The notes under the pieces were generated by a model. That model did not search any database. It was not told the origin of the DNA and saw only the letters and a list, made by a program, of their open reading frames with translations. The position numbers and the translations under genes are program-made. Shown piece after piece: positions 31,668 through 42,800 of a stretch of 64,000 nucleotides of DNA. This DNA comes from Akebia trifoliata (taxonomy: Eukaryota; Streptophyta; Magnoliopsida; Ranunculales; Lardizabalaceae): assembly GCA_017979445.1 (NCBI GenBank), contig CM030716.1:17069443-17133442 (forward strand), given 5' to 3'. Every line of letters begins with the position of its first letter. Position 1 is the stretch's first letter.

Positions 31668-34332
31668 TGTAATGACTTGAAAATCCTAAAATGTATCTCA
31701 AGGAAAGAATTTTAGATCCGTGCATTAATTTAAAAGTATGGTATCTTAATTTTTAATAATTGAGAAAAATTAACTTCACCAATAGATTTAGAAGGATCGA
31801 GAAACATACTTTAGCCTGTAAGCACGCCGAAATCTAAAGTCGATTGAAAAAGTTATCAAATCCTCGAGTTTCGCATTAAATATTTTTCCAATAGGTAAAC
31901 GACACCTTAGAGACGTAATTTGAGGAAACCAATAATACCATTAGATTCGTGTCGAAAAATCACCCGAAATAGAGTATAAGTTTGTCCAATTCAGCATTCG
32001 GGAAAAACAATTCTCAAAATGACAAGTATGTCCCAACTTAAGTTATATAAATATCTAAATTCTATTAGAAAAATCAGATTTTTCTTATTCTCCTCTCCAA
32101 ACAAATCTCAACCATTTTTCTTCAATATTTGAAACTCAGATCTACGCCAAACGAGAACGATCCGAGCTTAGGCGCAAGAAGGAAAGTTGTTCCTCTCGCC
32201 GAGGGTTACGCGTAGACGCAAAGAAATCCGATTTTTGCCAGAAGAAAATTTTGGAGATTGGCCGGAGGCGATTTTTAAGTCCATTCAACCGTTGAAAATA
32301 GTTTGAAGTAGGTTGCCTTCCCTTCTACCTTCTAGTTATGCGATAATTTTATAGAAAATCCATATGATTGTTGATAAATCGATCGTTTCATTAAATTTAT
32401 ACATATTTGAACGATTTGAATCATGTTTGTATGCTTATTTGTGATTGGTTTTAGTTCATTTGATGTAATATAAGCATTTTATAGTTGGTATAATATTTGG
32501 ATCGATTTTGGTCGAGTTTCGACGAAAAATCAGCAATTTGGAAAAGTATCCGAATGTTGAGTTTGGTTCTAATTTTTTTTGTGTTGCTTCCATATAGTAT
32601 GTATACCCATTTCCTACCTTTATTTCATTAAAAATAATTAAGTATTACTTTAAGTTCTTTAATAAATAAATAAATAGTTCGTTTTCAATTTTGACTTTTG
32701 AAAAATCATTTTTCAACACTTAGTTAAATTTTCATAGATTTTCAGCTTTTATGTCTTATGATGTTATCTTTGTTTTCGAGTCTCTCGACTCAACCAAAGC
32801 CATTAAATGGAATTGGTTGATGCTTTATGGATTTCGAATTACTTTAAAAGTAAAATTACTTTAATAGATATGTAGGAAATGAGATCATAGATTGATCGAT
32901 TTAATTGATGGATGGATAGAGAGAACGTATGTTCTCGACTGATTGATGGGACAGTGCCTGCAGTTCTACGTAGTGGCCATGCCACGTAAAACATAATAGA
33001 TAGATAGAGGAATGAGATGGTTGATGGATGGAAATGACAGATAACTGTCACTAGAGGGCACTACCAGATTTTGTTTGTATTTTCGATTAAAAGAAATGAT
33101 ATATTATATACAAAATAAATTATTTTGTTTACCAGTAAAGGTTTGTAGAAAACCCATAAAGAGTGTCGCGTTGCTGTGTATCCGGAAGCGGCGAGTCAAT
33201 CTAGGATAACACTAGATGTCATATGCTCTTCGGTAGTATGGGATACCTTAGAACATATTACAGCTTATGAAATCCGGGAATTTCTCCAATTTATTTTCTG
33301 GGGAACGTTGTGTGTAAAGGCGGTCTCTGTATAGTGTAGAGCTAGGCGGGGTTCACATGCATTGCCTCTTGATAGGCTTCGACGCGAGGGATTTCCTGGG
33401 CTAGTTAGTGATCACTTTTAGTCTGTAGTCGTCAAACGGTCGACCTCACCGTTAGTTGAACTCAGTATTGGGTTCTTGGTCAACGGCCAGTCTGAGCCGG
33501 ATAAATGGTCATCCAAACGTGGTATGCTAGACTGGCCACAAAATCAGATCTATAACGATGGGATTCCACATCGGAGGTTAAGTTTGGCATATCGTATTGC
33601 CATAGCCGAGGCGGTTATATCGGCGTGTTCCTCTGCTCTCTTATCGATTACACCGCCGTGTTCTTATTATGTATTTTTTTTCTTATTTTGTAATGATTGA
33701 TAGATGTTTTCATTTAAAAGATGCACATGTTACTTTAAATGATTGAAAATGATAGATTGAAAGTTATTATAACTGTTTACTGAGTATGCTTAAACATTTA
33801 TCGTATGTTACATTATGAAAACTTGCATTATTTAATTGTTCTGATGATTACTCGTGCATGTATGACTCGCTGTTAGAACGGCGTTCATCCTGCTGAGTAA
33901 CATTGTTACTCACCCTATCCTTCTCCTTTCAGATTATTCAACTATTGAAGAATCGTTCTTTGAGGAGTCTTTTGAGGAGGTCCTCGAGGAAGAACAAATT
34001 GATGTCTTGCCACCACCGTGTCTTTGAGGATTAGTAGGGAATCCTAGTAGTTTTTGTTTGTAGATAAGAAATATGTTAGTTTAGAAATTTTTGTAACTTG
34101 ATGAATTATGAGATTTGGGATCTTGACTTATATCAGTGTTTGTCGATTTCTTCCGCTTACTCTAGACTCTCATATAGATGTTAGTCAAATGTTTATTCCG
34201 CTGCGTATATTTTCTTTTCATAAGTATTATTATTTGTGAATGTTCTATCAGGTTGTGTGATTGACTATCTCACACCTCGAGATTCTGACTAATGAATCAT
34301 AGGGATTCGTGTTGGGATTTCGGGGCATGACA
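31668..34332 (+). repeat. Chromovirus-like (Tekay/Del type) solo LTR in B1
   Basis: It runs TGTAATGACTTGAAAATCC to GGGGCATGACA, a terminus style typical of Tekay/Del LTRs, flanked by TGCAC at 31663-31667 and 34333-34337. Removing it rejoins B1 sequence that is uninterrupted in B2 (near 48840). It is 2665 bp with no internal region. A relative forms 39221-40268 plus 63106-63413. ORFs inside (for example 33476-33700) are not credible. Confidence 0.9.
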
Positions 34333-34581
34333 TGCACAGTTGTTACATCAGTCAAGGAGAATTTTCTAAAATTAAAGGATCTGACACTACTAGTGAGAGC
34401 TCGCGTTCAAGGACCTAACATTTTTTTTCCTTTTAATTCGGGGAGAGCTTTACCCTCAAGGATCCGAACACCTTGACGAATTGTTAAATCTGGCTGCAAA
34501 ACAAACTGTCACTAGCTTTGGCATTCAGATATCGCACTATCTACCAAAATAGATTTGTTATCTAGTTTGCTTCAACCCTCT

Positions 34582-34597
34582 GCCAAAAAGGGGCATC
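34582..34597 (+). promoter_or_regulatory. Polypurine tract of B1
   Basis: CCAAAAAGGGGCATC precedes the 3' LTR. B2 has the matching AAAGAGGGGCATC at 48611-48623 on the minus strand. The preceding 34338-34581 is the B 3' end without a gene. Confidence 0.8.
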
Positions 34598-36327
34598 TGT
34601 AGACACTTCATTTTTGCATCTGCCTGATTAATCAACTCGTCAACCCGATCGCAACGATTCCCATTGATGGATGTTATTTCCATTGCTTTATTTTGTTACC
34701 AGAAATGTTTTAGAAATCCGGATGAGGTATCTCGAACTGACAAACTATAGAAACCACGCTACGCTAGGAAAATACGACTCCAGAAACATAGAAATCATCA
34801 TTTTTCAAACAAAGAGAAGCTTCACGAAAAAAATCTCTAAAAATTGACCAAATTACCAAAATACACCTAACATCAAAACAACCCTAGAGCCTACATTACG
34901 CTTAGGAAAACTCTTTCGAACATATAAAATAACAAATCGGAACTAAATAAATCATTCCACTAATTTTAAAAGAATTCGACAAAATTACGAAAATGCCCCT
35001 CATAAAGTTCATGACCATTTCACACAAAAAATTTCATAAATGACACAAACTAATATTTTCATTGAATTCCTTATGAAAAATCGATTCTAAAACATCCTAG
35101 AACATTAAAACCTGACTTAAAATGTGAAAAGTCCTCTCCAGGGGCAAAACGGTAATTTCACAATTTTCATAATTAAATTTTTTGAAATTAATAAATAAAA
35201 TATTAAATAATTAAAGTGAAACATTAATGAAATTAATTTAAAATTTTGAATTAAAAAAATCGATCAATCGGACTTTCAAGTAAAATTGTTGAGGGTTCGT
35301 GAGATATTTCTTTAAACACCCCTTCATTTGGGGGTCCAAAGAATTAAAGATATTTTATAGGGGGGTTCTCCAAAAATTTAAAGTCAATCAAGCAAGACTA
35401 AGGTCAAGGTATTAAAGTCAATCAAGTGAGACTAAAGTCAAAATTAAAGTCAATTAAGCAAGACTAAAGTCAAGATATTAAAAGTCAATCAATTAAGACT
35501 AAAATCAATCAAATAAGACCAAAAGTCAAAATCATAATAGAGTTCTAATTAAATAATAACTCTATCTAATAGAGTTCTAATTAAAACACAACTCCCCCTA
35601 AAACAATTCTAATTAAAACATAACTCTACCTAAAACAATTCTAATTAAAACACAACTCTAATTAAAAGAACTCTAATTAAACACTAACTCTATCAAAATC
35701 AACCCCTAAAAAAATCTATAAATAGAGGTGCTCACACTCTATTTTCGTATCAAATCATAAACCCTAAGAGAAGTAGGTCTAAAAGCCCCCCTAGCCTCCC
35801 AGAAATCCTAGTTTTGGAGCCCCAACTCCTTACCTAACATCCCTTCTTCGATCTTTGCCTAAAAAACACCTAAAAGCCCTCCAAAAACACCCCAAAATCC
35901 ATTAACAAACTTGAAGAATTCAGATCCAAGAAAGAAGAGATACCTTGCCTCGGAGATCGGAAATCAAATCCGGAGACAGAACGAAGCAATGAGTACGGTA
36001 CAAGGAACAATTTTTGTCGGATCTGAGGGAACAAAGTCGTTGCTATCAAAAAGGTATAATTTTTTATTTATTTATTATTATCTAGGTTTTTAGCAATGTA
36101 ATTTATTTGGGAAGTTAATAGAGACCGGCTTTGGCCGGGCGGGGTTGGTGCCTAACACCTCCAACCCCGTAACATGATCCCCGAATTCATTTTTTTCTGT
36201 TCTAGATTAGTTCTTTATCTATTTAGAGTCATTAATCGGTTCCTAGACCGTAATAACTAGGTGGTGACTCCTAAACCTTAAGGGTCAAAAGCGGATCCGC
36301 GCACCCCGCGGATCGAGGGCGCTTTCA
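34598..36327 (+). repeat. B1 3' LTR (1730 bp)
   Basis: Same ends as 22776-24517. It carries TATAAATAG at 35717-35725, the stem-loop at 36140-36169 and the terminal hairpin at 36294-36314. It is followed by the target duplication CATGC, where the HD-ZIP IV frame resumes. Confidence 0.95.
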
Positions 36328-36332
36328 CATGC

Positions 36333-36899
36333 TGAGGGGATTTGGGTGGTGGTCAATGTTTCCTTAGATCATTTGAGTCCTAGCCTGATATGAAGATGTC
36401 GAAGAAGGTTATCAGGTTGTTTAATCGAAGAAATGCCAAATGGTTACTCCAAGGTCATATGGGTCGAACATGTAGAAGTAGATGACAAAGCAGTTCGCAG
36501 TATATATAGAAATTGGTTAACTCTGACCTTAGTTTTGGAGCAAAGCGATAGGTTGCTTCCTTAGATCGACAGTGCGAACGCCTTGCAAGTGTTATGGCTA
36601 ATAACATGCCAGCTAGAGATATTGGTGTGATAATGAATCAAGAAGGGCAAAAGAGTATGTTGATATTACAAGAAAGTAGCACCGATACAATAGGCTCTTT
36701 CGTAGTTTATGGTCCCGTTGATATTGTTGCAATGAATTTGGTTCTAAATGGGGGCGACTCAGACTATGTAGCCCTCCTGCCTTCAGATCTTGGTTGATCC
36801 AACTCCAATAACAAAACTCTCTTGGATTTGTGGCAATTGTTAACAACATTATTGCTTGTACCGTTGAAAGGATCAAAGGCGTCATTACAAGGGATAATG
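36333..36899 (+). pseudogene. Captured HD-ZIP IV START fragment, 3' part (A2)
   Basis: It resumes the frame broken at 22775: GIWVVVNVSLDHLSPSLI, a stop, then [39 protein letters not shown] residues in a shifted frame, and [19 protein letters not shown] deletion then joins QKSM to LILQESSTD at a short similarity (SML/NML), followed by [20 protein letters not shown], one C-terminal unit, CTVERIKG and family A 3' sequence. This copy supplies START-region sequence absent in A1, whereas A1 supplies the KKVF..NCVSLL segment absent here. Confidence 0.95.
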
Positions 36900-37275
36900 C
36901 ATGAATTGAGAGGGTTAACTTATGGTAAAAAATAAATAAAATAAATAAAAAATCAAAAGAATTTCAAAAATTCTTTCGAGTTGTACTTAACTCCGATTTG
37001 TCAAAACAAGACCGAAGAAACAGTCGGATTTCAAAACTCATCAAATTTTCAACAAATCTAAGATCTCACATGAGCTCCGCGCCATCAAGATCAAGGAATT
37101 AATAAGGCAAAACTCTGTTAGGCCCCGTGCTTGAGTCGCCACCTTCCACAAAATTCATCAATTCAATCAGTAATCCGAAGTCGTGTTTTTTACAAAGTTT
37201 TTCCGGCCCGTACAAATAGGGGTTTAGTCTATTCTTTGCAGTTCTTTGCACGCAATTCCTGCAAAGAAGGACAGC
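36900..37275 (+). other. A2 3' tail and polypurine tract
   Basis: Matches A1 17205-17629. No gene; ends in the PPT GCAAAGAAGGACAGC (37261-37275). Confidence 0.75.
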
Positions 37276-39220
37276 TGTAGACACCCCAATTTGAACTGGC
37301 CCCTACTTGGAAGGGTCTAAAAACAACAAACTTTCAATAAAATTGGCCAACGGGCCTCAAAAGCCCGAATCACTCAAATATGGCATTTTGATCGAACCGA
37401 GTCCCCTAAGACCTCCTAGTGGTCTAGTGGACCCACCAAAAGGACTTGACCTACCCTACACCTCTCCAACCTCCACCGCTCCGCTCCCAAAGGAAAAATA
37501 CTCGATTTTTCGATAAATTCACCAACGGACGTAAAAAGCCCGATTTGCCAACACGTGACATTTTGATCAATCCAATGATCCCCAAAATCCCTAAAAGAAT
37601 AAATTAAACAAAATGAGACTTGGGATACTCATCACTTTCCACAACCTTCATCGCTCCACTCCTGAATCAAATTATCCAAAGCCCATCTAAAGTCCAAAAA
37701 CCCTCAACACATACAAAACGCGTTTCTCACATTAACCCCTAACCTAAATTTAATCCCACATTACCTAAAACATACCCACCCTTGAAAATCTAATCCAAAA
37801 TGACCCGAGCCAATTCCTAAAATCCAAAACCCTTCCTAGAATCCAAGCCCAATACCCCTAAGCCCTTATTCATATCCAACCCATTAACCCTAACCCACAA
37901 ATTACTATCCACATCAAATCAATTATCACTTTTTCATAAAAAATGACACATGTCATCACCTCATCTCACCTCCCTCATCAAACCACCAACTCTCATCTCC
38001 TTCTCTAAAAAATTAACTACCCCATTACTTTTTCTCTAAAGAAATCATATCAACCCACACCCCCCTAATCTACTATCATCACTCCCTAGTAACCAACCAT
38101 CACCTTCCCCTAATCTGCCCTTATCAATACCTACAAACCCATCTCTACAACTTAAACCTACACCTCTCCTCTCAAATCAAACAATCATTTTGTCCTATCA
38201 ATTAAATTTAAACTCCTAATCTCCACACATCTTGCCACATTCACCCTCTCCCTCACCCTCCCAACCACCCTCTTACACCCTCCATTCTCTTAAACAAAAT
38301 ACCATTCAATTACAACCACCCTCTTAAACACCCATCATCTCACCTCACCAAATACTCCACCCAAATGGTTTGGGTAAAATCCAAACCACTTGGATCAAAA
38401 CACAACCCATTTACCTCCATTACATAACTACCCCTCTCTCAACTCCTAATTTCATACCCCTACCCTCAAAACTCATGCCATTCTCTACTCTCCCAATATT
38501 TCATCCCATCTTACCCTTAAAAATAACTCCCAAACTCTATAAAACTCCATTCATTCTCAATTCTCACTACCTAATGAAAATTTAAAAAAAAAAATTCATC
38601 TAAAAAAATCTTCAACTCTCAACTCACATCAACTCTCAACTCACCTCAACTCTCAACTCTTAATTTTCTCTCAACTCTCAACTCTCTTAAGCAAGTTAAG
38701 AAAAGTCAAAGAAGTTCAAGAAGAACAAGGTGGGCTTTAGACAAGACCCCTTCTCTCATCTCCACTTCCCTCTTTTACTTTTCCCCCTTTCTACACCTAC
38801 ACATACACCACCAAGGGCTTAAACCATCAAAAGGGCCACTTTTTCAATAAGGGTGCCCTTAATGGTTTGAATCAATATCAAAGTCCCTCATACTTGAGGA
38901 CAGATCGAATTTTTTAATTTTCTTTCATTTTATTTTTATTTTAAAAAATGGACTGAATCCGAGGTTACCACCATGATGGATGGAGTAGGGTGCCTAACAC
39001 CTTCCTTACTCCATAAAATGAGCCCTCTTACCTAAAATCAAAAGTTTGACCAAATGAGCCATATCCGTACGAGAGTCACCAAATTGCTAAAATTGATATA
39101 TTTTTCAAAAAAATATAATCTGGGTGACCATTTACACCCATTTCAAATATGAATGGTGGCAACTCCAAAATCCCGCAAAGTGGATGATATATTCAAAATT
39201 AAATAAATCACATGTCCATA
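37276..39220 (+). repeat. A2 3' LTR (1945 bp)
   Basis: It starts TGTAGACACC. The end reads GTCCATA where A1 has GTCTACA, so the terminal CA has decayed to TA. TATAAAA lies at 38538-38544. It is C-rich like the A1 LTR but clearly diverged and shorter. The target duplication cannot be tested because the left end of A2 is outside the window. Confidence 0.88.
38981..39013 (+). other. LTR stem-loop, A2 form
   Basis: TGGAGTAGGG and CCTTACTCCA pair over 10 bp with one G-U, around the invariant 13-nt TGCCTAACACCTT. The stem differs from A1 (GGAGAAAAGGG) at several positions, all compensated except that G-U. Confidence 0.8.
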
Positions 39221-40268
39221 GTAGGAAACTGGATATCCATTCTCAACCTTATATTATTAATTTCTCTTTTGTTTTCAAATAAAAATAATATATATAGCTA
39301 TTTTGTGAGTTGTTAAAGAATTTGTGAATGCGTTAAAGGATAGTACGTCATATCATCCGGAATGGTGTACTATCCTGTGATATACGGTAGGGACCACCAA
39401 GCTCATACATGTTATTAGACGCGTATGAAAGTGGAGTCACAATTGAAATCTGAGTTTATTCCTCTTTATCTTTATCAATGAACTTGTAATGTAAAGGTGG
39501 TCGTATCCGAATGGTTTGTATATTTGAGAATCACATGCACGCCTGATAGGCATAAACGAAGATGATTAGTCAATGATCACTAACAATCTATAGTAGTCGA
39601 ACGTTCTGCCACATTGAAAAGAGACACATTGCTTACGGTCACGGTAAACGACCAGCTTGAACTGGATAAATGATCCCACAAGTGTGGTAAATAGCGACTA
39701 GCCACAAAATCAGGAACTAATACTTTATTATGAAACATCATGTCTTGACTAGGGACGATTCAATCGTGAATTCCAACTCTCTAATTCCATTACTCCACCA
39801 TTGTGTATTATGTATATGTTGCCTTATTTTGATATATAAAATGAAATGCATGTTTAATGTTTAATGAAATGAAATGGTCAATTAGATTTGTATAAAAAGA
39901 AAATATTATAATGAGTATTGTTGATGATGTAATGTGAGTTTTAAAATATTTAGTTGCTCATCTCTGGCTATATGTACTAATTAATCGTAGTTTCTTTTGT
40001 AAAATTTTGCATATTTTAAAATGATTCAGTATGTTTATTCGTTAATGTTAAGAGAGGTTATTGGCAGAAATTGTTTGCTTCCCTACTGGATAACCATTAT
40101 TACTCACCCTTTCATTCTCCATTTTTTTAGTTTCAGATTTAGAGTTTGACGAGACAGGTATAGAGCACGATTGAAGATCATCTGGTGGGTCAGATAGACG
40201 ACCAGAGTCCTTTTCATGGTAAGTACTGGGCTATACCTAGCGGCGTCAAGTTGTCCAGGTAGTAATAT
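39221..40268 (+). repeat. Chromovirus-like LTR fragment, left of the Athila insertion
   Basis: 39470-39715 aligns by eye with 33310-33560 of the solo LTR (shared words TGATAGGC, GTCAATGATCACT, ACTAGCCACAAAATCAG). It continues after the Athila element at 63106. Its 5' end is not visible because A2 inserted at or before 39221. No gene. Confidence 0.7.
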
Positions 40269-41500
40269 TGATGAGACTATCGTTGTTCTTCTCACCGGAG
40301 TTAATAATAATCTTAGTTTTACCTTACTTGTGGGGCAAGTAGGGGATCGAACCCAAGAGAAAGGAGGAATAGAGCTAAGCTAAGAAGATAAAATTCAAAT
40401 TAACTAAAAGGAATTAAAACTGTTTTTCTTTGTATTTTTGAACTTATAAGAAAATGTAAAATTGCTAGAAAATAAACTAAAGTAAATGAAATTAAAAGCA
40501 AGTAAACTTATGAATTAAAACACCATTGGAGGTGGATCTACCTAAAACATGTTAATGAGCAATTTCTAGTCTCTAGCCTTTTTATAACTCAATCATAAGG
40601 GCTTGGTGTTAGCTCCTTAGATCGGAAAGTTTTGCAATTAAAATGAAATAAAGGAACAAAAACAAAGTAGAATTTCTTGAGAACTTCTTACTACAAATTA
40701 TCTAATTTAAGCATACTTTATCTTGATCTAATCTAAGCTAAGCAAGTATCTATATTAAGAATAAAATGTGCAAGAAACTTAAAGAGAATTCATAAGCATT
40801 TTAAATAAAAGAAAGGCATAAAATTAGAAATAACACAAGAACTTGCTCTAGGCTTTTCCACTCTCCAATGGAGGGGAACTTAGCCTAATGTCATTGCAAG
40901 AGAGGGAAGATAAGAGATGAAAGAACTTTTCTTCATTTCATGGAGAAAATTACAACTTCTTCTTCTTCTACTTCTTACAAGACTAGTTAACCAAAAGAAA
41001 ATAACTAGAAAATGAAAATACAAAAAATAAGAGAATAGGCAAAGAGCCTTAGATTAAAGGAGTCTTGGATAAGAGAACCAAGATGGGACCCTTTCTCTAG
41101 AAATGAAGGCTCTATTTATAGAGAAAAATGTGTGTAGAAGAGTCTAAAAGTAGCCTCCACTTTTCTTTGCACAAAAAGACAAAAGAGAGAATATGAGTTA
41201 AGGATTAGGGCATTCCAAAGGATTAGGGCATTCCAAAGTGTTAGGGCATTCCAAAGTGGGCCCAAATGCTTTTGCCTTGAGATTTTGATTCCAAATTGTT
41301 GATTTTCTGCACAAGAAACACACGTAATTAGATTTATCTAGTAAATGAATTTATTTATATATAATTAAGCCTAATTAACATGCAACGTGGTGGTTTGAGG
41401 CTTATCATGATTATTATCCTAATATAGAGAAATAGGTACAAAAATCAAGATAAATATCCGGAAAATGTGCTTATAATTGAGTGTTTGGAGACACTCATCA
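40269..41500 (-). repeat. Athila 3' LTR (1232 bp)
   Basis: Compared with 61875-63105 it has 8 substitutions, one 1-bp indel and one small rearranged indel near 40740. The minus-strand TATA box (TATTTATA) is at 41113-41120. A tandem GGATTAGGGCATTCCAAAG motif lies near 41206-41255. Confidence 0.95.
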
Positions 41501-42800
41501 CACCCCCAAACTTACTTTTTTCTAGTCCCTAGAAAATAAAATTGCCACTTTCGCAGGCACCTCGACTGCATTTAGCGAATGCAGCAAGCCCTTGAACCGC
41601 TAGGTTACCCCTAGTGGACGAGTTTGACTCGTGAGGGTTTGCAGAAAATATACCCACAAAATTTGAAAACAACTTTGAAGTAAAAATAGTCAAAATCAAA
41701 ACTTATATTGAAAAGCACAAGTCTTTTTTTTTTTTTTTGTCAATCAATTAGAAGTACTGCTTGGTATAGAGTCCCAACCCTTATTTCTCTACGACAAAAC
41801 TTAGACTTAAATTGACCTTTGAGCGATAGTGATTCTAACTTAGAAATTTAAGAGATTCGATTTCTCAAATGAGTTTCAACCTTCTAACTACTCAAGAATA
41901 ACTGGAGTAACTTAGGGTTTAATTCTAAACTTAGCATCCTGTCTGGGGTAGTGAGAAGTGTGGATATTCACTTTAATACCTCTAAGGGGCTTTATCTGTG
42001 ATATTCCAGTATACTCACATTTTTACACTTGATGGCTTTCACCCTACTAAAACTTTACATAAACTTTTGGATCTTTAACTTTTTTTATTTTATTATTATT
42101 ATTTTTTTTTATATTACGTCTTCACTATTTTTCTAAGAAAAGTAGGCAGCCCTTTTCAAGGTACCCAGTCTAATTCAATGGTTGCTGTACAAGGTGTATA
42201 CAATCCAGTTCTGTTTTTCTTCTAATCAACCAACCAATTGAACGAGGAAGTCAAAGTTCATCAAACCTAGTTTTTCCTTAAACTCTAGGTAGAAAGAAGG
42301 TAACAAGCTCTTTTAATACAATCTAGACTCTTGGTAACCTTATTAGAAGTGACTATAAACCAAAAGATAACTTTGCTCTAATTTTTGCCTAAGAGAAACA
42401 TAAATGGGGACTCCAGATCATAGCTTCCAATGAAAGACTGATTAAATATTTTCACTAAGTGCTTAAAGATACAAGCTAAGACTTTGAGAAAAATACAACA
42501 AAGTTGCCAACCAAATATTTTTCAAATTTTTTTTTTTTTTTTTTTTTTGTATAAAAGAAGAAAATAATAAGTGGAAATCCAACCCATACACCCCCAAACT
42601 TAAACATTATATTGTCCTCAATATTTCAACAAATACATGCAAAGGTAAAATTGAAATTGACAAAATGAAATGAAGTGGGTTAGATAGCACCTGAGAAAGA
42701 CCTTATAGTCCTGTTGATATTTAACACAATGTCCCTTGAAGTGCATGGATTGCCTCCCAGAAGCGCTAAGTTTAACGTCTTTAGCTAGACGAAAACATAG
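41501..42800 (-). other. Athila 3' region with two polypurine-like tracts
   Basis: The PPT CACCCCCAAACTT (plus view) abuts the LTR at 41501-41513. A near copy, ACACCCCCAAACTT, occurs at 42588-42601, about 190 bp after the Pol stop. The 1.3 kb holds no env-like frame, only A/T-rich sequence and poly-T runs at 41728-41740 and 42531-42548. An extra internal PPT is known for some plant env-class elements. Confidence 0.75.

Larger units (their letters stand above)
22776..36327 (+). mobile_element. Non-autonomous Tat-type LTR retrotransposon B1
   Basis: The LTRs run TGTAGACACC to CGCTTTCA, with CATGC at 22771-22775 and 36328-36332. Length is 13,552 bp including a nested 2665-bp solo LTR. It holds PBS, a leader with 193-bp repeats, the conserved leader module, an integrase remnant, 3' stem-loops, a 34-bp minisatellite and PPT. 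ORF1, gag, protease, RT and RNaseH are absent. The first 290 bp of the two LTRs differ at roughly 19 sites by eye, so the insertion is much older than B2. Confidence 0.93.
19644..39220 (+). mobile_element. Ogre-type element A2 (3' half), interrupted by A1 and B1
   Basis: A2 resumes at 19644 in the middle of the second RNaseH. Its 5' half should lie upstream of the window, on the far side of A1. It continues through integrase remnants, 3' stem-loops and the HD-ZIP IV capture to 22775, is broken by B1 (22776-36327), and resumes at 36333 to its 3' LTR (37276-39220). It shares the capture, PPT and LTR type with A1 but is more decayed. Confidence 0.9.

Noticed and set aside
30310..31715. Long overlapping ORFs (110-343 codons) of NYAQMPPRVF repeats in B1
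   Set aside because: They arise because a 34-bp unit without stops keeps all three frames open; the peptide has no family and tracks the minisatellite exactly.
33476..33700. 74-codon ORF inside the solo LTR
   Set aside because: No recognisable domain; the related LTR at 39221-40268 does not keep it.
41501..42800. Env-like gene of the Athila element
   Set aside because: No frame of useful length, signal peptide or membrane segment on the element strand.
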